Assembly (NCBI GenBank): GCA_000824785.1
Contig: CCNB01000043.1
Span: 487,857-551,856 of the forward strand
DNA: 64,000 bases
Source: Mesorhizobium plurifarium
GTDB taxonomy: Bacteria; Pseudomonadota; Alphaproteobacteria; Rhizobiales; Rhizobiaceae
Reading direction: 5' to 3'
Part shown: piece by piece, positions 7,561-16,097 of the stretch
How the letters are laid out: each line of letters starts with the position of its first letter
Numbering within the stretch: position 1 is the stretch's first letter
Made by a program: the position numbers and the translations under genes
The notes under the pieces: model-generated
What the model was told of the DNA's origin: nothing
The model's database searches: none
What the model saw: only the letters and a program-made list of their open reading frames with translations

Positions 7561-8329
7561 GCGTCTCGTCACCTTCGAAAGGGACGGCGCCGTCGGCATC
7601 GTCACGCTGCGCCGTCCGGAAAAATTCAACGCCCTCGACATTCCGATGCTGCGCGCGCTCGAAGCGGCGCTCGACGAAACGGAGCTGGCCGAAGGCGTCC
7701 GGGTTGTCCTCATTTGCGGCGAAGGCAAGGGCTTCTGCGCCGGCGGCGACGTCGAAGCCTGGGGCGCGATGAGCGCCGCCGATTTCCAGGTGCAATGGGT
7801 GCGTTACGGCCACCGCGTCTTCGACCGGCTGGCGCGGCTCCGGCAACCGACCATCGCTGTGCTTTCGGGCCATGCGCTGGGCGGCGGACTGGAACTGGCC
7901 GCAGCTTGCGACTTCCGCGTCGCCGAGGTGCAGATAAAACTCGGCTTCCCCGAAACCTCGATCGGCGTGGTGCCGGGCTGGTCGGGCACACAGCGCGCCG
8001 TGCGCCGCTTCGGAGCACAGAGCGTACGCCGCATGGCGATTGGCGGCGAGATTTTCCTCGCCCCGGACGCGCTCGCGCACGGCATCGTCGACCGGCTGGT
8101 CGAGACCGGCAAGGCCTTCGACGAAGCGAAAGCCTGGGCCGAGAAGATCGCCGAGCGCGGTCCGCTGGCGACCGAGGCCGCCAAGCTGATGATCGCCGTT
8201 GCCGAGGGCGAGGAAGACGCCGCCGCGACCGAGGCGCTGGCCAGCGGCTTCGTTGCGCTGACAAGCGACCTCAAAGCCGGCGTCGACGCCTTCAAGGCCA
8301 AGCAGAAGCCGGCCTTTTCGAGATCCTAG
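7553..8329 (+). CDS. Enoyl-CoA hydratase/isomerase family protein
   Basis: A 258-residue crotonase. GKGFCAGGDVEAW forms the first oxyanion-hole segment and SGHALGGGLELAAACDFRVA the second. Glu114 (GGGLELA) and Glu134 (FPETSIG) align with the two catalytic glutamates of true hydratases, so hydratase chemistry is possible. The start at 7553 is marked by GGAGGT five bases upstream and overlaps the CoA-transferase end by 8 bp. An upstream in-frame extension only re-reads that gene. Being embedded between a CoA-transferase and an aldehyde dehydrogenase suggests hydration or cleavage of a pathway-specific acyl-CoA, not fatty-acid beta-oxidation. Confidence 0.9.
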   Translation: MAERLVTFERDGAVGIVTLRRPEKFNALDIPMLRALEAALDETELAEGVRVVLICGEGKGFCAGGDVEAWGAMSAADFQVQWVRYGHRVFDRLARLRQPTIAVLSGHALGGGLELAAACDFRVAEVQIKLGFPETSIGVVPGWSGTQRAVRRFGAQSVRRMAIGGEIFLAPDALAHGIVDRLVETGKAFDEAKAWAEKIAERGPLATEAAKLMIAVAEGEEDAAATEALASGFVALTSDLKAGVDAFKAKQKPAFSRS

Positions 8330-8339
8330 AGAAGAGACG

Positions 8340-9851
8340 ATGAACGCACCGCTCAACATCTCCATGCCGGCCGAGGCGTCCCAGGCGCCGAAAGCCTACA
8401 AGCTCTTGATCGACGGCAAGCATATCGATGCCCGTGACGGCCGCAGCATCGAGCGCGCCAGCCCAGGCCACGGCTTCGTCGTGTCCCGTTATGCGCAAGC
8501 GGGCGCGGCTGAGGTCGAGGCGGCGGTACAGGCCGCGCGCAAGGCTTTCGAGACCGGTCCGTGGCCGCGCATGAAGGCGTCGGAACGCGCGGCGGTGCTG
8601 CTCAAGGCCGCCGACCTGATCGAGACCCGGCTGGAAGAGATCGCCCGCCTCGACGCGCTGGAATCCGGCAAGCCGATCGCCCAGGCGCGCGGCGAGATCG
8701 GCGGCGCGATCGACATCTGGCGCTATGCCGCTTCGCTTGCCCGCACGCTGCATGGCGAAAGCTACGCCAATCTCGGCGACGATATGCTTGGCGTCGTGCT
8801 GCGCGAGCCGATCGGCGTCGTCTCGATCATCACGCCGTGGAATTTTCCGTTCCTGATCGTCAGCCAGAAGCTGCCCTTCGCGCTCGCCGCCGGCTGCACT
8901 GCCGTGGTCAAGCCGAGCGAGATGACCTCGGCCTCGACCTTCGTGCTCGGCGATATCCTGCTCGAAGCCGGCTTGCCGGCCGGCGCCGTCAACATCCTCG
9001 CCGGCTTCGGCGCCGATGTCGGCGCGCCGATGGTCAGCCACCCGCTGGTCGAGATGGTATCCTTCACCGGCTCGACCCGCGTCGGCAAGATGACCATGGC
9101 GACGGCGTCCAATTCGCTGAAGAAGGTCTCGATGGAGCTCGGCGGCAAGAACGGCCAGATCGTCTTCCCCGATGCCGACCTCGAGGCGGCGGCCGACGCC
9201 GCGGTGTTCGGCGGCTTCTTCAACGCCGGCGAATGCTGCAACGCCGGCAGCCGCCTGATCGTGCACGAGGCGATTGCCGACGACTTCCTGAACGCGGTCA
9301 AGGCGCTGGCCCGGGAGGTCCGCGTCGGCGATCCGCTCGACGACCGCACCAAGGTCGGCGCAATGATCTCGGCAGACCATATGGAAAAGGTAGCCGGCTA
9401 TGTAACGGCGGCGAAAACCGACGGCGGCGACGTTTTCACCGGCGGCGCCCGGCTTGCATCCAATGCCGGGCAATATCTCGATCCGACGATCATCCGCAAC
9501 GTTACAGAGGACATGGCGATCGCGCGCGAGGAAGTGTTCGGGCCGGTGCTGTCCGTGCTCACTTTTGAAACGATTGAAAAGGCATTGCACATTGCCAACA
9601 ACACGCCCTATGGTCTGTCTGCAGGGGTGTGGAGCGCCGGCGTCGACACATGCATGTCGGTGGCGCGCGGTGTGCGTTCGGGGACGGTTTGGGTGAATAC
9701 GTTCATGGAAGGTTATCCCGAACTGCCCTTCGGCGGCTACAAGCAGTCCGGTCTGGGACGCGAACTCGGCAAACGCGCCGTCGAGGACTATACCGAGGAA
9801 AAGACAATCCAGTTTCATCGCGGCCAGCGCACTGGTTGGTGGGTCGGCTGA
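8340..9851 (+). CDS. Aldehyde dehydrogenase (NAD(P)-dependent, ALDH superfamily)
   Basis: A 503-residue ALDH of the betaine-aldehyde/semialdehyde type. Motifs in order are PWNFP with Asn168, FTGSTRVGK, MELGGK with general base Glu266, and FNAGECCNAGSR with catalytic Cys300. EEVFGPV and the C-terminal LPFGGYKQSGLGRELG follow. The GQxC consensus reads GECC, giving a tandem Cys. It starts 10 bp after the crotonase with AGAGAAGAGA ahead of the ATG. It likely oxidises an aldehyde released by the aldolase-like or GMC steps of the locus. Confidence 0.93.
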   Translation: MNAPLNISMPAEASQAPKAYKLLIDGKHIDARDGRSIERASPGHGFVVSRYAQAGAAEVEAAVQAARKAFETGPWPRMKASERAAVLLKAADLIETRLEEIARLDALESGKPIAQARGEIGGAIDIWRYAASLARTLHGESYANLGDDMLGVVLREPIGVVSIITPWNFPFLIVSQKLPFALAAGCTAVVKPSEMTSASTFVLGDILLEAGLPAGAVNILAGFGADVGAPMVSHPLVEMVSFTGSTRVGKMTMATASNSLKKVSMELGGKNGQIVFPDADLEAAADAAVFGGFFNAGECCNAGSRLIVHEAIADDFLNAVKALAREVRVGDPLDDRTKVGAMISADHMEKVAGYVTAAKTDGGDVFTGGARLASNAGQYLDPTIIRNVTEDMAIAREEVFGPVLSVLTFETIEKALHIANNTPYGLSAGVWSAGVDTCMSVARGVRSGTVWVNTFMEGYPELPFGGYKQSGLGRELGKRAVEDYTEEKTIQFHRGQRTGWWVG

Positions 9852-9862
9852 GTTGGGAGACC

Positions 9863-9880
9863 CCGGCGGACACCCGCCGG
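9863..9880. terminator. GC-rich hairpin between ALDH and ABC genes
   Basis: CCGGCGG / CCGCCGG form a perfect 7-bp stem with loop ACAC, directly after the ALDH stop. No T-run follows, so it may act as an RNA-stabilising or partial attenuation hairpin instead of a strong intrinsic terminator. Confidence 0.45.
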
Positions 9881-9909
9881 TTATGTGTATGCAACAAGGG
9901 AGGTAGTAC

Positions 9910-11163
9910 ATGTTGCGCAAACTCTTTATCGGAACGGCTCTTGCGACGAGCTTTGCGTTCTCGGCGCATGCCGCGGACGTCAAGGAAGTCCAGATGCTGC
10001 ATTGGTGGACGTCGGGCGGCGAAGCGGCTGCTCTCAACGTGCTGAAGCAGGATCTCGCCAAGGAAGGCTATGCCTGGAAGGACGTGCCGGTGGCGGGCGG
10101 CGGCGGCGACGCCGCAATGACCGCGCTGAAGGCGATGGTCGCGGCCGGCAATTACCCGACCGCCTCGCAGATGCTGGGCTACACCGTGCTCGACTATGCC
10201 GCCGCCGGCGTCATGGGCGACCTGACCGAGACCGCCAAGAAGGAAGGCTGGGACAAGTCGGTCCCCGCCGCCCTGCAGAAGTTCTCCGTCTATGACGGCA
10301 AGTGGGTTGCTGCTCCGGTCAACGTCCACTCCGTCAACTGGCTGTGGATCAACAAGGCGGTGATGGACAAGATCGGCGGCACCGAGCCGAAGACCTTCGA
10401 CGACTTCGTGGCATTGCTCGACAAGGCCAAGGCGGCCGGCGTCATCCCGCTCGCTCTGGGCGGCCAGAACTGGCAGGAAGCCACCATGTTCGACTCCGTC
10501 GTGCTGTCGACCGGCGGGCCGGAGTTCTACAAGAAGGCGATGAACGACCTCGATGAAGAGTCGCTCAAGTCCGACACGATGAAGAAGTCGTTCGACAACC
10601 TCGCCAAGCTCGTCACCTATGTCGATCCGAACTTCTCGGGCCGCGACTGGAACCTCGCCACCGCCATGGTCATCAAGGGCGACGCGCTGGTTCAGGTCAT
10701 GGGCGACTGGGCCAAGGGCGAGTTCCACGCCGCCAACAAGACCCCGGGCACCGACTTCCTGTGCTACCGCTTCCCGGGCACCGACGGCTCGGTGATCTAC
10801 AACTCCGACATGTTCGGCATGTTCAACGTTCCGGACGACCGCAAGGCCGCCCAGGTCGCGCTTGCCACCGCCACTTTGTCGAAGAGCTTCCAGTCGGCCT
10901 TCAACGTGGTGAAGGGTTCGGTTCCGGCCCGCACCGACGTGCCGGACACCGACTTCGACGCTTGCGGCAAGAAGGGCATCGCCGACCTGAAGAAGGCCAA
11001 TGAGGGCGGCACGCTGTTCGGCTCGCTGGCCCAGGGCTATGGCGCCCCGCCGGCCGTCGCCAACGCCTACAAGGATGTCGTGTCGAAGTTCGTCCATGGT
11101 CAGATCAAGACCTCCGACGAGGCCGTGACCGAGCTGGTCAAGGCGATCGACGACGCCAAGTAA
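9910..11163 (+). CDS. ABC sugar importer, periplasmic substrate-binding protein
   Basis: A 417-residue family 1 solute-binding protein (CUT1 type, like rhizobial glucose/mannose binders). It has a classical signal peptide (MLRKLFIGTALATSFAFSAHA, cleaved after AHA) and begins with VQMLHWWTSGGEAAAL, as in GtsA-like proteins. LTKA-type features LGGQNWQEATMFDSVVL and VIKGDALVQVMGDWAKGEF are typical of monosaccharide or disaccharide binders. A strong GGGAGGT ribosome-binding site precedes the ATG. A long hairpin separates it from the permease genes, as expected where the binding protein is made in excess. The sugar cannot be named from sequence alone. Confidence 0.93.
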   Translation: MLRKLFIGTALATSFAFSAHAADVKEVQMLHWWTSGGEAAALNVLKQDLAKEGYAWKDVPVAGGGGDAAMTALKAMVAAGNYPTASQMLGYTVLDYAAAGVMGDLTETAKKEGWDKSVPAALQKFSVYDGKWVAAPVNVHSVNWLWINKAVMDKIGGTEPKTFDDFVALLDKAKAAGVIPLALGGQNWQEATMFDSVVLSTGGPEFYKKAMNDLDEESLKSDTMKKSFDNLAKLVTYVDPNFSGRDWNLATAMVIKGDALVQVMGDWAKGEFHAANKTPGTDFLCYRFPGTDGSVIYNSDMFGMFNVPDDRKAAQVALATATLSKSFQSAFNVVKGSVPARTDVPDTDFDACGKKGIADLKKANEGGTLFGSLAQGYGAPPAVANAYKDVVSKFVHGQIKTSDEAVTELVKAIDDAK

Positions 11164-11181
11164 GGTTCACTTGAACCAGGT

Positions 11182-11203
11182 CTCCCCCGCTCCGGCGGGG
11201 GAG
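11182..11203. promoter_or_regulatory. Strong stem-loop between binding-protein and permease genes
   Basis: CTCCCCCGC and GCGGGGGAG form a perfect 9-bp stem with tetraloop TCCG. G-T and A-T pairs extend it outward over 11178-11207. Such intra-operon hairpins commonly protect the upstream binding-protein mRNA from 3' exonucleases or reduce readthrough to the permeases. Confidence 0.6.
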
Positions 11204-11288
11204 GTCTCCTGTCGACAAACGGTGCGGGAAAGACCCTGGTGCGTTCTGGCGCCGGGCCGTTTCCGACCAACCGGTACTGGATGAGCCG

Positions 11289-12248
11289 ATGAGCACAGTT
11301 GCCGAAACCCAGATCAAGCTGACACCGGAGCACGACGCCCGTCCCGGCGCAACGGTCCGTTCGCGGCTGCAGGACCTGCTGCCGAAGATCGTGTTGGCGC
11401 CGAGCTTCGCGGCGACGGTCGTCTTCGTCTACGGCTTCATTCTATGGACGATCTATCTGTCCTTCACCAATTCCAAGACCTTCCCGTCCTACGACATCAC
11501 CGGCGCCCGCGCCTATCAGCGGCTGTGGCGCTGGACCTTCGAGAGCGACCCGCCGTCGAGCTGGTACACCTCGATCACCAATATGGGCATTTTCGGCTTT
11601 CTCTACATCCTGATCTGCCTGGCGCTCGGCCTGTTCCTGGCCATCCTGCTCGACCAGAAGATCCGCGGCGAAGGCGTGCTGCGGCCGATCTACCTCTACC
11701 CGATGGCGCTCTCCTTCATCGTCACCGGCGTCGCCTGGAAGTGGTTCCTCGATCCTGGCCTCGGCCTTGAGCAGACGCTGCACCAATGGGGCTGGACGAG
11801 CTTCCATTTCGACTGGATCAAGAACAAGGATTTCGTCATCTACACGGTGGTCATCGCCGGCGTCTGGCAGGCCTCGGGCTTCATCATGGCGATGTTCCTG
11901 GCCGGCCTGCGCGGCATCGACGGCGAGATCATGAAGGCGGCGCAGATCGACGGCGCGTCCACCTTCCAGCTCTACCGCCGCATCGTCATCCCGCTGCTGC
12001 GACCCGTGTTCCTGTCGGCCTTCATCGTGCTCGCGCATCTCGCCATCAAGTCCTACGACCTGGTCGTCGCGCTGACCAGCGGCGGGCCGGGCGGCTCGGC
12101 CTGGCTGCCGTCCAACTTCATGTATGAGTTCACCTTCAAGCGCAACGAGATGGCGGTCGGTTCGGCGAGCGCGGTGATCATGCTGATGACGCTGACCGCG
12201 ATCATCGTGCCTTACCTCTATTCCGAGCTCAGGGAGAAGCCGCGATGA
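11289..12248 (+). CDS. ABC sugar importer, permease 1 (CUT1, MalF-like)
   Basis: A 319-residue inner-membrane permease with about six transmembrane helices. The first follows a roughly 40-residue cytoplasmic N-terminus (LAPSFAATVVFVYGFILWTI). The EAA loop reads MKAAQIDGASTFQLYRRIVIPLLRPV and docks on the ATPase. Its end overlaps the next permease by 4 bp. An ATG eight bases upstream is in another frame and stops at once, so 11289 is the only sensible start. Confidence 0.93.
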   Translation: MSTVAETQIKLTPEHDARPGATVRSRLQDLLPKIVLAPSFAATVVFVYGFILWTIYLSFTNSKTFPSYDITGARAYQRLWRWTFESDPPSSWYTSITNMGIFGFLYILICLALGLFLAILLDQKIRGEGVLRPIYLYPMALSFIVTGVAWKWFLDPGLGLEQTLHQWGWTSFHFDWIKNKDFVIYTVVIAGVWQASGFIMAMFLAGLRGIDGEIMKAAQIDGASTFQLYRRIVIPLLRPVFLSAFIVLAHLAIKSYDLVVALTSGGPGGSAWLPSNFMYEFTFKRNEMAVGSASAVIMLMTLTAIIVPYLYSELREKPR

Positions 12249-13189
12249 GCGCTGTCACCTCGCCTGCCCGTCCGGCTTCGAGCGGCATGAGCGCCAGGAC
12301 GCTCAACCGCATCGTCATCTACGGCCTGCTCGCGCTGTTCGCGATCTTCTACCTGATGCCGCTCTTCGTCATGCTGGTCACCTCGTTCAAGACCATGGAT
12401 GAGATCCAGAACGGCAACATGCTGTCGCTGCCGCAATCGCCGACCATCGAGCCCTGGTTCAAGGCCTGGGGCCAGACCTGCGTCGGCCTCACCTGCGCCG
12501 GCATCAAGGGCTATTTCTGGAACTCCATCAAGATGGTGGTCCCGGCGGTGCTGATCTCGACGCTGCTCGGCGCCCTCAACGGTTACGTGCTGACCAAATG
12601 GCGCTTCCGCGGCCACACGCTGGTCTTCGCCATGATGCTGTTCGCCTGCTTCATCCCGTTCCAGTCGGTGCTGCTGCCGATGGCGACCATCCTCGGCAGC
12701 CTCGGCCGCTTCGGCGCCACCTTGCAGAACGCGACCGGGTTCAATTTCGGCCTCGGCAATTCGACGGTGAACCTGGTCTTCGTCCACGTGGTCTACGGCC
12801 TCGGTTTCACCACCTTGTTCTTCCGCAACTATTACGAGGCCTTCCCGACCGAGCTGGTGAAGGCGGCGCAGGTCGACGGCGCGTCCTTCTTCCAGATCTT
12901 CCGCCGCATCATGCTGCCCAACTCGATGCCGATCTTCGTCGTCACCGTCATCTACCAGTTCACCAACATCTGGAACGACTTCCTGTTCGCCTCGGCTTAC
13001 GCCGGCACCGGCGACGTGATGCCGATGACGGTGGCGCTGAACAATGTCGTCAACACCTCGACCGGCGTCGTCGAATACAACGTCAACATGGCGGCGGCGA
13101 TGATCGCCGCGCTGCCCACCCTGATCGTCTATGTCGTCGCCGGCCGCTATTTCGTGCGCGGGCTGATGGCCGGCGCGGTCAAGGGCTGA
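12245..13189 (+). CDS. ABC sugar importer, permease 2 (CUT1, MalG-like)
   Basis: A 314-residue permease with six predicted helices. The EAA loop VKAAQVDGASFFQIFRRIMLPNSMPIF contacts the nucleotide-binding subunit. It contains a rare insert near residues 70-90 with CVGLTCAGIKGYFWNS, which is seen in the glucose/mannose GtsC-type permeases. It is translationally coupled to the preceding permease (ATGA) and followed 22 bp later by the ATPase gene. Confidence 0.93.
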   Translation: MSAVTSPARPASSGMSARTLNRIVIYGLLALFAIFYLMPLFVMLVTSFKTMDEIQNGNMLSLPQSPTIEPWFKAWGQTCVGLTCAGIKGYFWNSIKMVVPAVLISTLLGALNGYVLTKWRFRGHTLVFAMMLFACFIPFQSVLLPMATILGSLGRFGATLQNATGFNFGLGNSTVNLVFVHVVYGLGFTTLFFRNYYEAFPTELVKAAQVDGASFFQIFRRIMLPNSMPIFVVTVIYQFTNIWNDFLFASAYAGTGDVMPMTVALNNVVNTSTGVVEYNVNMAAAMIAALPTLIVYVVAGRYFVRGLMAGAVKG

Positions 13190-13211
13190 CCACTTTCTTA
13201 AAGGAACGACC

Positions 13212-14327
13212 ATGGCTTTTCTGGAAATTGATGGGCTGAAGAAGCGCTTCGGGAATGTCGAGATCCTGAAGGGCATCGATGTCGAGCTCGAAAAGGGCGG
13301 CTTCCTGGTGCTGGTCGGCCCGTCCGGCTGCGGCAAGTCCACGCTGCTCAACACGATCGCCGGACTGGAGCAGATCACCGAGGGCGAGATCCGCGTCGAC
13401 GGCCGCGCGATCAACGACCTGCATCCTTCCAAGCGCGACATCGCCATGGTGTTCCAGAGCTACGCGCTCTATCCCAATATGACGGTGGCGGGGAACATCG
13501 CCTTCGGCATGGAGATGCGCGGCGTGCCGGCGGCCGAGCGCCAGGCGGCGATCGACAAGGTCGCCAAGATCCTGCAGATCGGCCACCTGCTCAACCGCAA
13601 GCCCAGCCAGCTCTCCGGCGGCCAGCGCCAGCGCGTCGCCATGGGCCGGGCGCTGGTGCGCGACCCGAAACTCTTCCTGTTCGACGAGCCGCTCTCCAAC
13701 CTCGACGCCAAGCTGCGCGTCGACATGCGCATCGAGATCAAGCGCCTGCATGCCACGACCGGCACGACGATCGTCTATGTCACGCACGACCAGATCGAGG
13801 CGATGACGCTGGCGACCAAGATCGCTGTCATGCGCGACGGCGAGGTGCAGCAGTTCGGCACGCCGGCCGAGATCTACAACAACCCGACCAATATCTTCGT
13901 CGCCGACTTCATGGGCTCGCCGGCGATGAACCTGATCCCGGCCAAGATCGACGGCAATGGCAGCGCGCTCTCGGTGGTGCTCGACCGCGAGGCGCGCCAG
14001 CCGATCGTGCTGCCGATGCCCGGCGCACCTGCCGGCCTGTCGGCCTTCAAGGACAAGCAGGTCATCTTCGGCGTCCGGCCCGAGGCGCTGACCGACCCGG
14101 AGGGCGCCGAACGCAACGGTTCGAGCATCGCCACAGCCGACTGCCATATCGAAGTGGTGGAGCCGGCGGGATCGGACACTTTCGCCGTCACCAATCTCGG
14201 CGGCAAGGGCGTGGTGGCGCGGCTGCGCGCCGATGCCAGGATCCAACCCGGCACCAGCACGCCGCTTGCCTTCAACCTCAGCAAGGCGGTGTTTTTCGAC
14301 CCGGCGACCGAGAAGCGCATTCTCTGA
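13212..14327 (+). CDS. ABC sugar importer, ATP-binding protein (UgpC/MalK-like)
   Basis: A 371-residue MalK-family ATPase. The Walker A is GPSGCGKST, the Q-loop is VFQSYALYPNMTV, the signature is LSGGQRQR, the Walker B is LFLFDEPLSNLDAKLR and the switch His lies in VTHDQIEAMT. The C-terminal third is an OB/TOBE regulatory domain with FGVRPEALTD. It powers the two permeases upstream and completes a full CUT1 importer of one binding protein, two permeases and one ATPase. AAAGGAAC precedes the ATG. A short palindromic repeat begins right after the stop. Confidence 0.95.
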   Translation: MAFLEIDGLKKRFGNVEILKGIDVELEKGGFLVLVGPSGCGKSTLLNTIAGLEQITEGEIRVDGRAINDLHPSKRDIAMVFQSYALYPNMTVAGNIAFGMEMRGVPAAERQAAIDKVAKILQIGHLLNRKPSQLSGGQRQRVAMGRALVRDPKLFLFDEPLSNLDAKLRVDMRIEIKRLHATTGTTIVYVTHDQIEAMTLATKIAVMRDGEVQQFGTPAEIYNNPTNIFVADFMGSPAMNLIPAKIDGNGSALSVVLDREARQPIVLPMPGAPAGLSAFKDKQVIFGVRPEALTDPEGAERNGSSIATADCHIEVVEPAGSDTFAVTNLGGKGVVARLRADARIQPGTSTPLAFNLSKAVFFDPATEKRIL

Positions 14328-14328
14328 T

Positions 14329-14372
14329 GCATGTCGCCCAAAAGTGGCTCCGGTTTTGGGGCAACGACATGC
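14329..14372. repeat. Palindromic intergenic repeat (family C)
   Basis: Outer arms GCATGTCG (14329-14336) and CGACATGC (14365-14372) and inner arms CCCAAAA and TTTTGGG match the copy at 2404 in layout, with compensating changes in the arms. Two-sided arm changes suggest selection on the hairpin. It starts 1 bp after the ATPase stop and may serve as a terminator-like fold. Confidence 0.75.
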
Positions 14373-14395
14373 ATCAAAATAAAGATCCTTAGACT

Positions 14396-15898
14396 ATGGC
14401 AAACCCGGATATCGTCATCATCGGCTCCGGCATCGGCGGCGCCACGATCGCCTCCGGCTTGGCCGGCAGCGGCGCCTCGATCCTGATCCTGGAGCGCGGC
14501 GAGCCGCTGCCCGCGACGCCGCATGCGCGCTCGACGCGATCGATCTTCATCGACGAGCACTACCGGCCGAAGGAGATGTGGCGCGAGGCCGGCGGCGCTG
14601 CCTTCAATCCCGGCAACTACTACTATGTCGGCGGCAATTCGAAATTCTTCGGCGCGGTCCTCATCCGCTACCGCAAGGAGGATTTTTCCGAGCTCGAGCA
14701 TTTCGGCGGCGTCTCGCCGGCCTGGCCGTTTTCCTATGACGAATTCGAGCCGTGGTATTCGAAGGCCGAGCAGTTGTTTCGCGTGCGCGGCTCGCTCGGC
14801 GAGGACCCGACCGAACCATTCCATTCGATCCCCTACGCCTTCAAGCCGGTGCCGGACGAGCCGCCGATCGCGCGCGCCCGCGCCGAACTGAAAGCTCTGG
14901 GATTGCATCCCGCTTCGCTGCCGCTCGGCGTCGACATCGAGACCTGGCTGAAGGAAGGCAAGACCGGCTGGGACGCCTTCCCCAACACCGGCCAAGGCAA
15001 GATCGACGCCCAGACCGGCCCGCTGACGGCGGCGCTGAAGGACCCGGATATCCGGCTTGAGACCGGCGCGCATGTCGACTGGCTCGAAACCGCGCCGGAC
15101 GGCAAGTCGATCGCCGCCATCCACTACACGCAAGATGGCGCGCAAAAGACGCTGTCGCCGAAGCTGGTCATCCTGTCGGCCGGCGCGATCAACTCGGCAG
15201 CCATCCTGCTGCGCTCGCCTTCGGCGAAAGGCAAAGGGCTCGCCAACAGCTCCGACCAGGTCGGGCGCAATTTCATGAACCACAATTCGAGCGCAATGCT
15301 GGCGATCGACCCGCGCCGCCGCAACGACAGCGTCTACCAGAAGACGCTGATGCTCAACGATTACTATCTGTCGGACGGCAAGGGCGGCAAGCCGCTCGGC
15401 AACGTGCAGCTGCTCGGCAAGATCGATGGCAACATGCTCAAGGCCAATGTGAAGACGATGCCGAAATTCGTGCTCGACTTCATGGCCGGCCACGCCGTGG
15501 ACTGGTACCTGATGTGCGAGGACCTGCCCGACCCCGAAAGCCGCATCATGGTCGACGGCAGGGACATCGTCATGCAGTGGCGTCGCTCCAACATGCAGTC
15601 GCTGGAAGGCCTGACCAAGGTCATGCGGGAGAACCTTCGCGCCTGCGGCTATCCGATCGTGCTGTCGCGCCCCTTCGATAAGCGCACGCCCTCGCATCAG
15701 TGCGGCACGGTGAAGATGGGCAACGACCCGGCCACTTCACCCCTCGACACGTTCTGCCGCGCCTACGACCACCAGAATCTCTACGTCGTCGACGCCGGTT
15801 TCCTGCCGACATCGGCCGCGGTCAATCCGGCGCTGTCGATCGCCGCGCAGGCGCTGCGCGTCGCCGCTCATATCCGCAAGACGGAGCTTGCCGCATGA
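14396..15898 (+). CDS. GMC-family FAD-dependent oxidoreductase
   Basis: A 500-residue flavoenzyme. The N-terminal FAD motif is VIIGSGIGGATIASGLAGSG, and the family mid-region GGNSKFFGAVLIRYR is kept. The catalytic end contains HQCGTVKMG with the active-site His, and FLPTSAAVNPALSIAAQALR with the partner Asn. GMC enzymes oxidise sugars, alcohols or choline. No Tat or Sec signal is visible at the N-terminus, and no small cytochrome or subunit 3 gene is adjacent, so a soluble cytosolic enzyme is likely. It may oxidise the imported sugar to a keto-sugar or lactone, upstream of the Gfo/Idh enzyme. Confidence 0.88.
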   Translation: MANPDIVIIGSGIGGATIASGLAGSGASILILERGEPLPATPHARSTRSIFIDEHYRPKEMWREAGGAAFNPGNYYYVGGNSKFFGAVLIRYRKEDFSELEHFGGVSPAWPFSYDEFEPWYSKAEQLFRVRGSLGEDPTEPFHSIPYAFKPVPDEPPIARARAELKALGLHPASLPLGVDIETWLKEGKTGWDAFPNTGQGKIDAQTGPLTAALKDPDIRLETGAHVDWLETAPDGKSIAAIHYTQDGAQKTLSPKLVILSAGAINSAAILLRSPSAKGKGLANSSDQVGRNFMNHNSSAMLAIDPRRRNDSVYQKTLMLNDYYLSDGKGGKPLGNVQLLGKIDGNMLKANVKTMPKFVLDFMAGHAVDWYLMCEDLPDPESRIMVDGRDIVMQWRRSNMQSLEGLTKVMRENLRACGYPIVLSRPFDKRTPSHQCGTVKMGNDPATSPLDTFCRAYDHQNLYVVDAGFLPTSAAVNPALSIAAQALRVAAHIRKTELAA

Positions 15899-15910
15899 TG
15901 GGCTGGCGCC

Positions 15911-16068
15911 GCCCCTCATCCGCCTGCCGGCACCTTCTCCCCGTAAACGGGGAGAAGAGGGCTGGCCGCAACTCCTGCGCTCCTTTGGCAATTGGCGAAA
16001 GCGCCGATGACAGCGTCCTTCTCCCCGTCACTATACGGGGAGAAGTGCCCGGCAGGGCGATGAGGGGC
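15911..16068. repeat. Long inverted intergenic repeat (family D)
   Basis: The outer arms run from GCCCCTCATCC at the left to GATGAGGGGC at the right and stay complementary over about 35 bp, through the GCCGGCACCTTCTCCCC region. Each side also holds its own small palindrome, CTTCTCCCC..GGGGAGAAG at 15934-15957 and again at 16018-16045. A shorter relative lies at 30694. The element fills the gap between two plus-strand genes. Confidence 0.75.
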
Positions 16069-16097
16069 AGCGCCGACCTTCGCAGGATCAGCTTCCA

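Noticed and set aside
6295..7728. Minus-strand open frame opposite the CoA-transferase
   Set aside because: It is antisense to a gene with an intact catalytic motif, and no ribosome-binding site or family match is seen.
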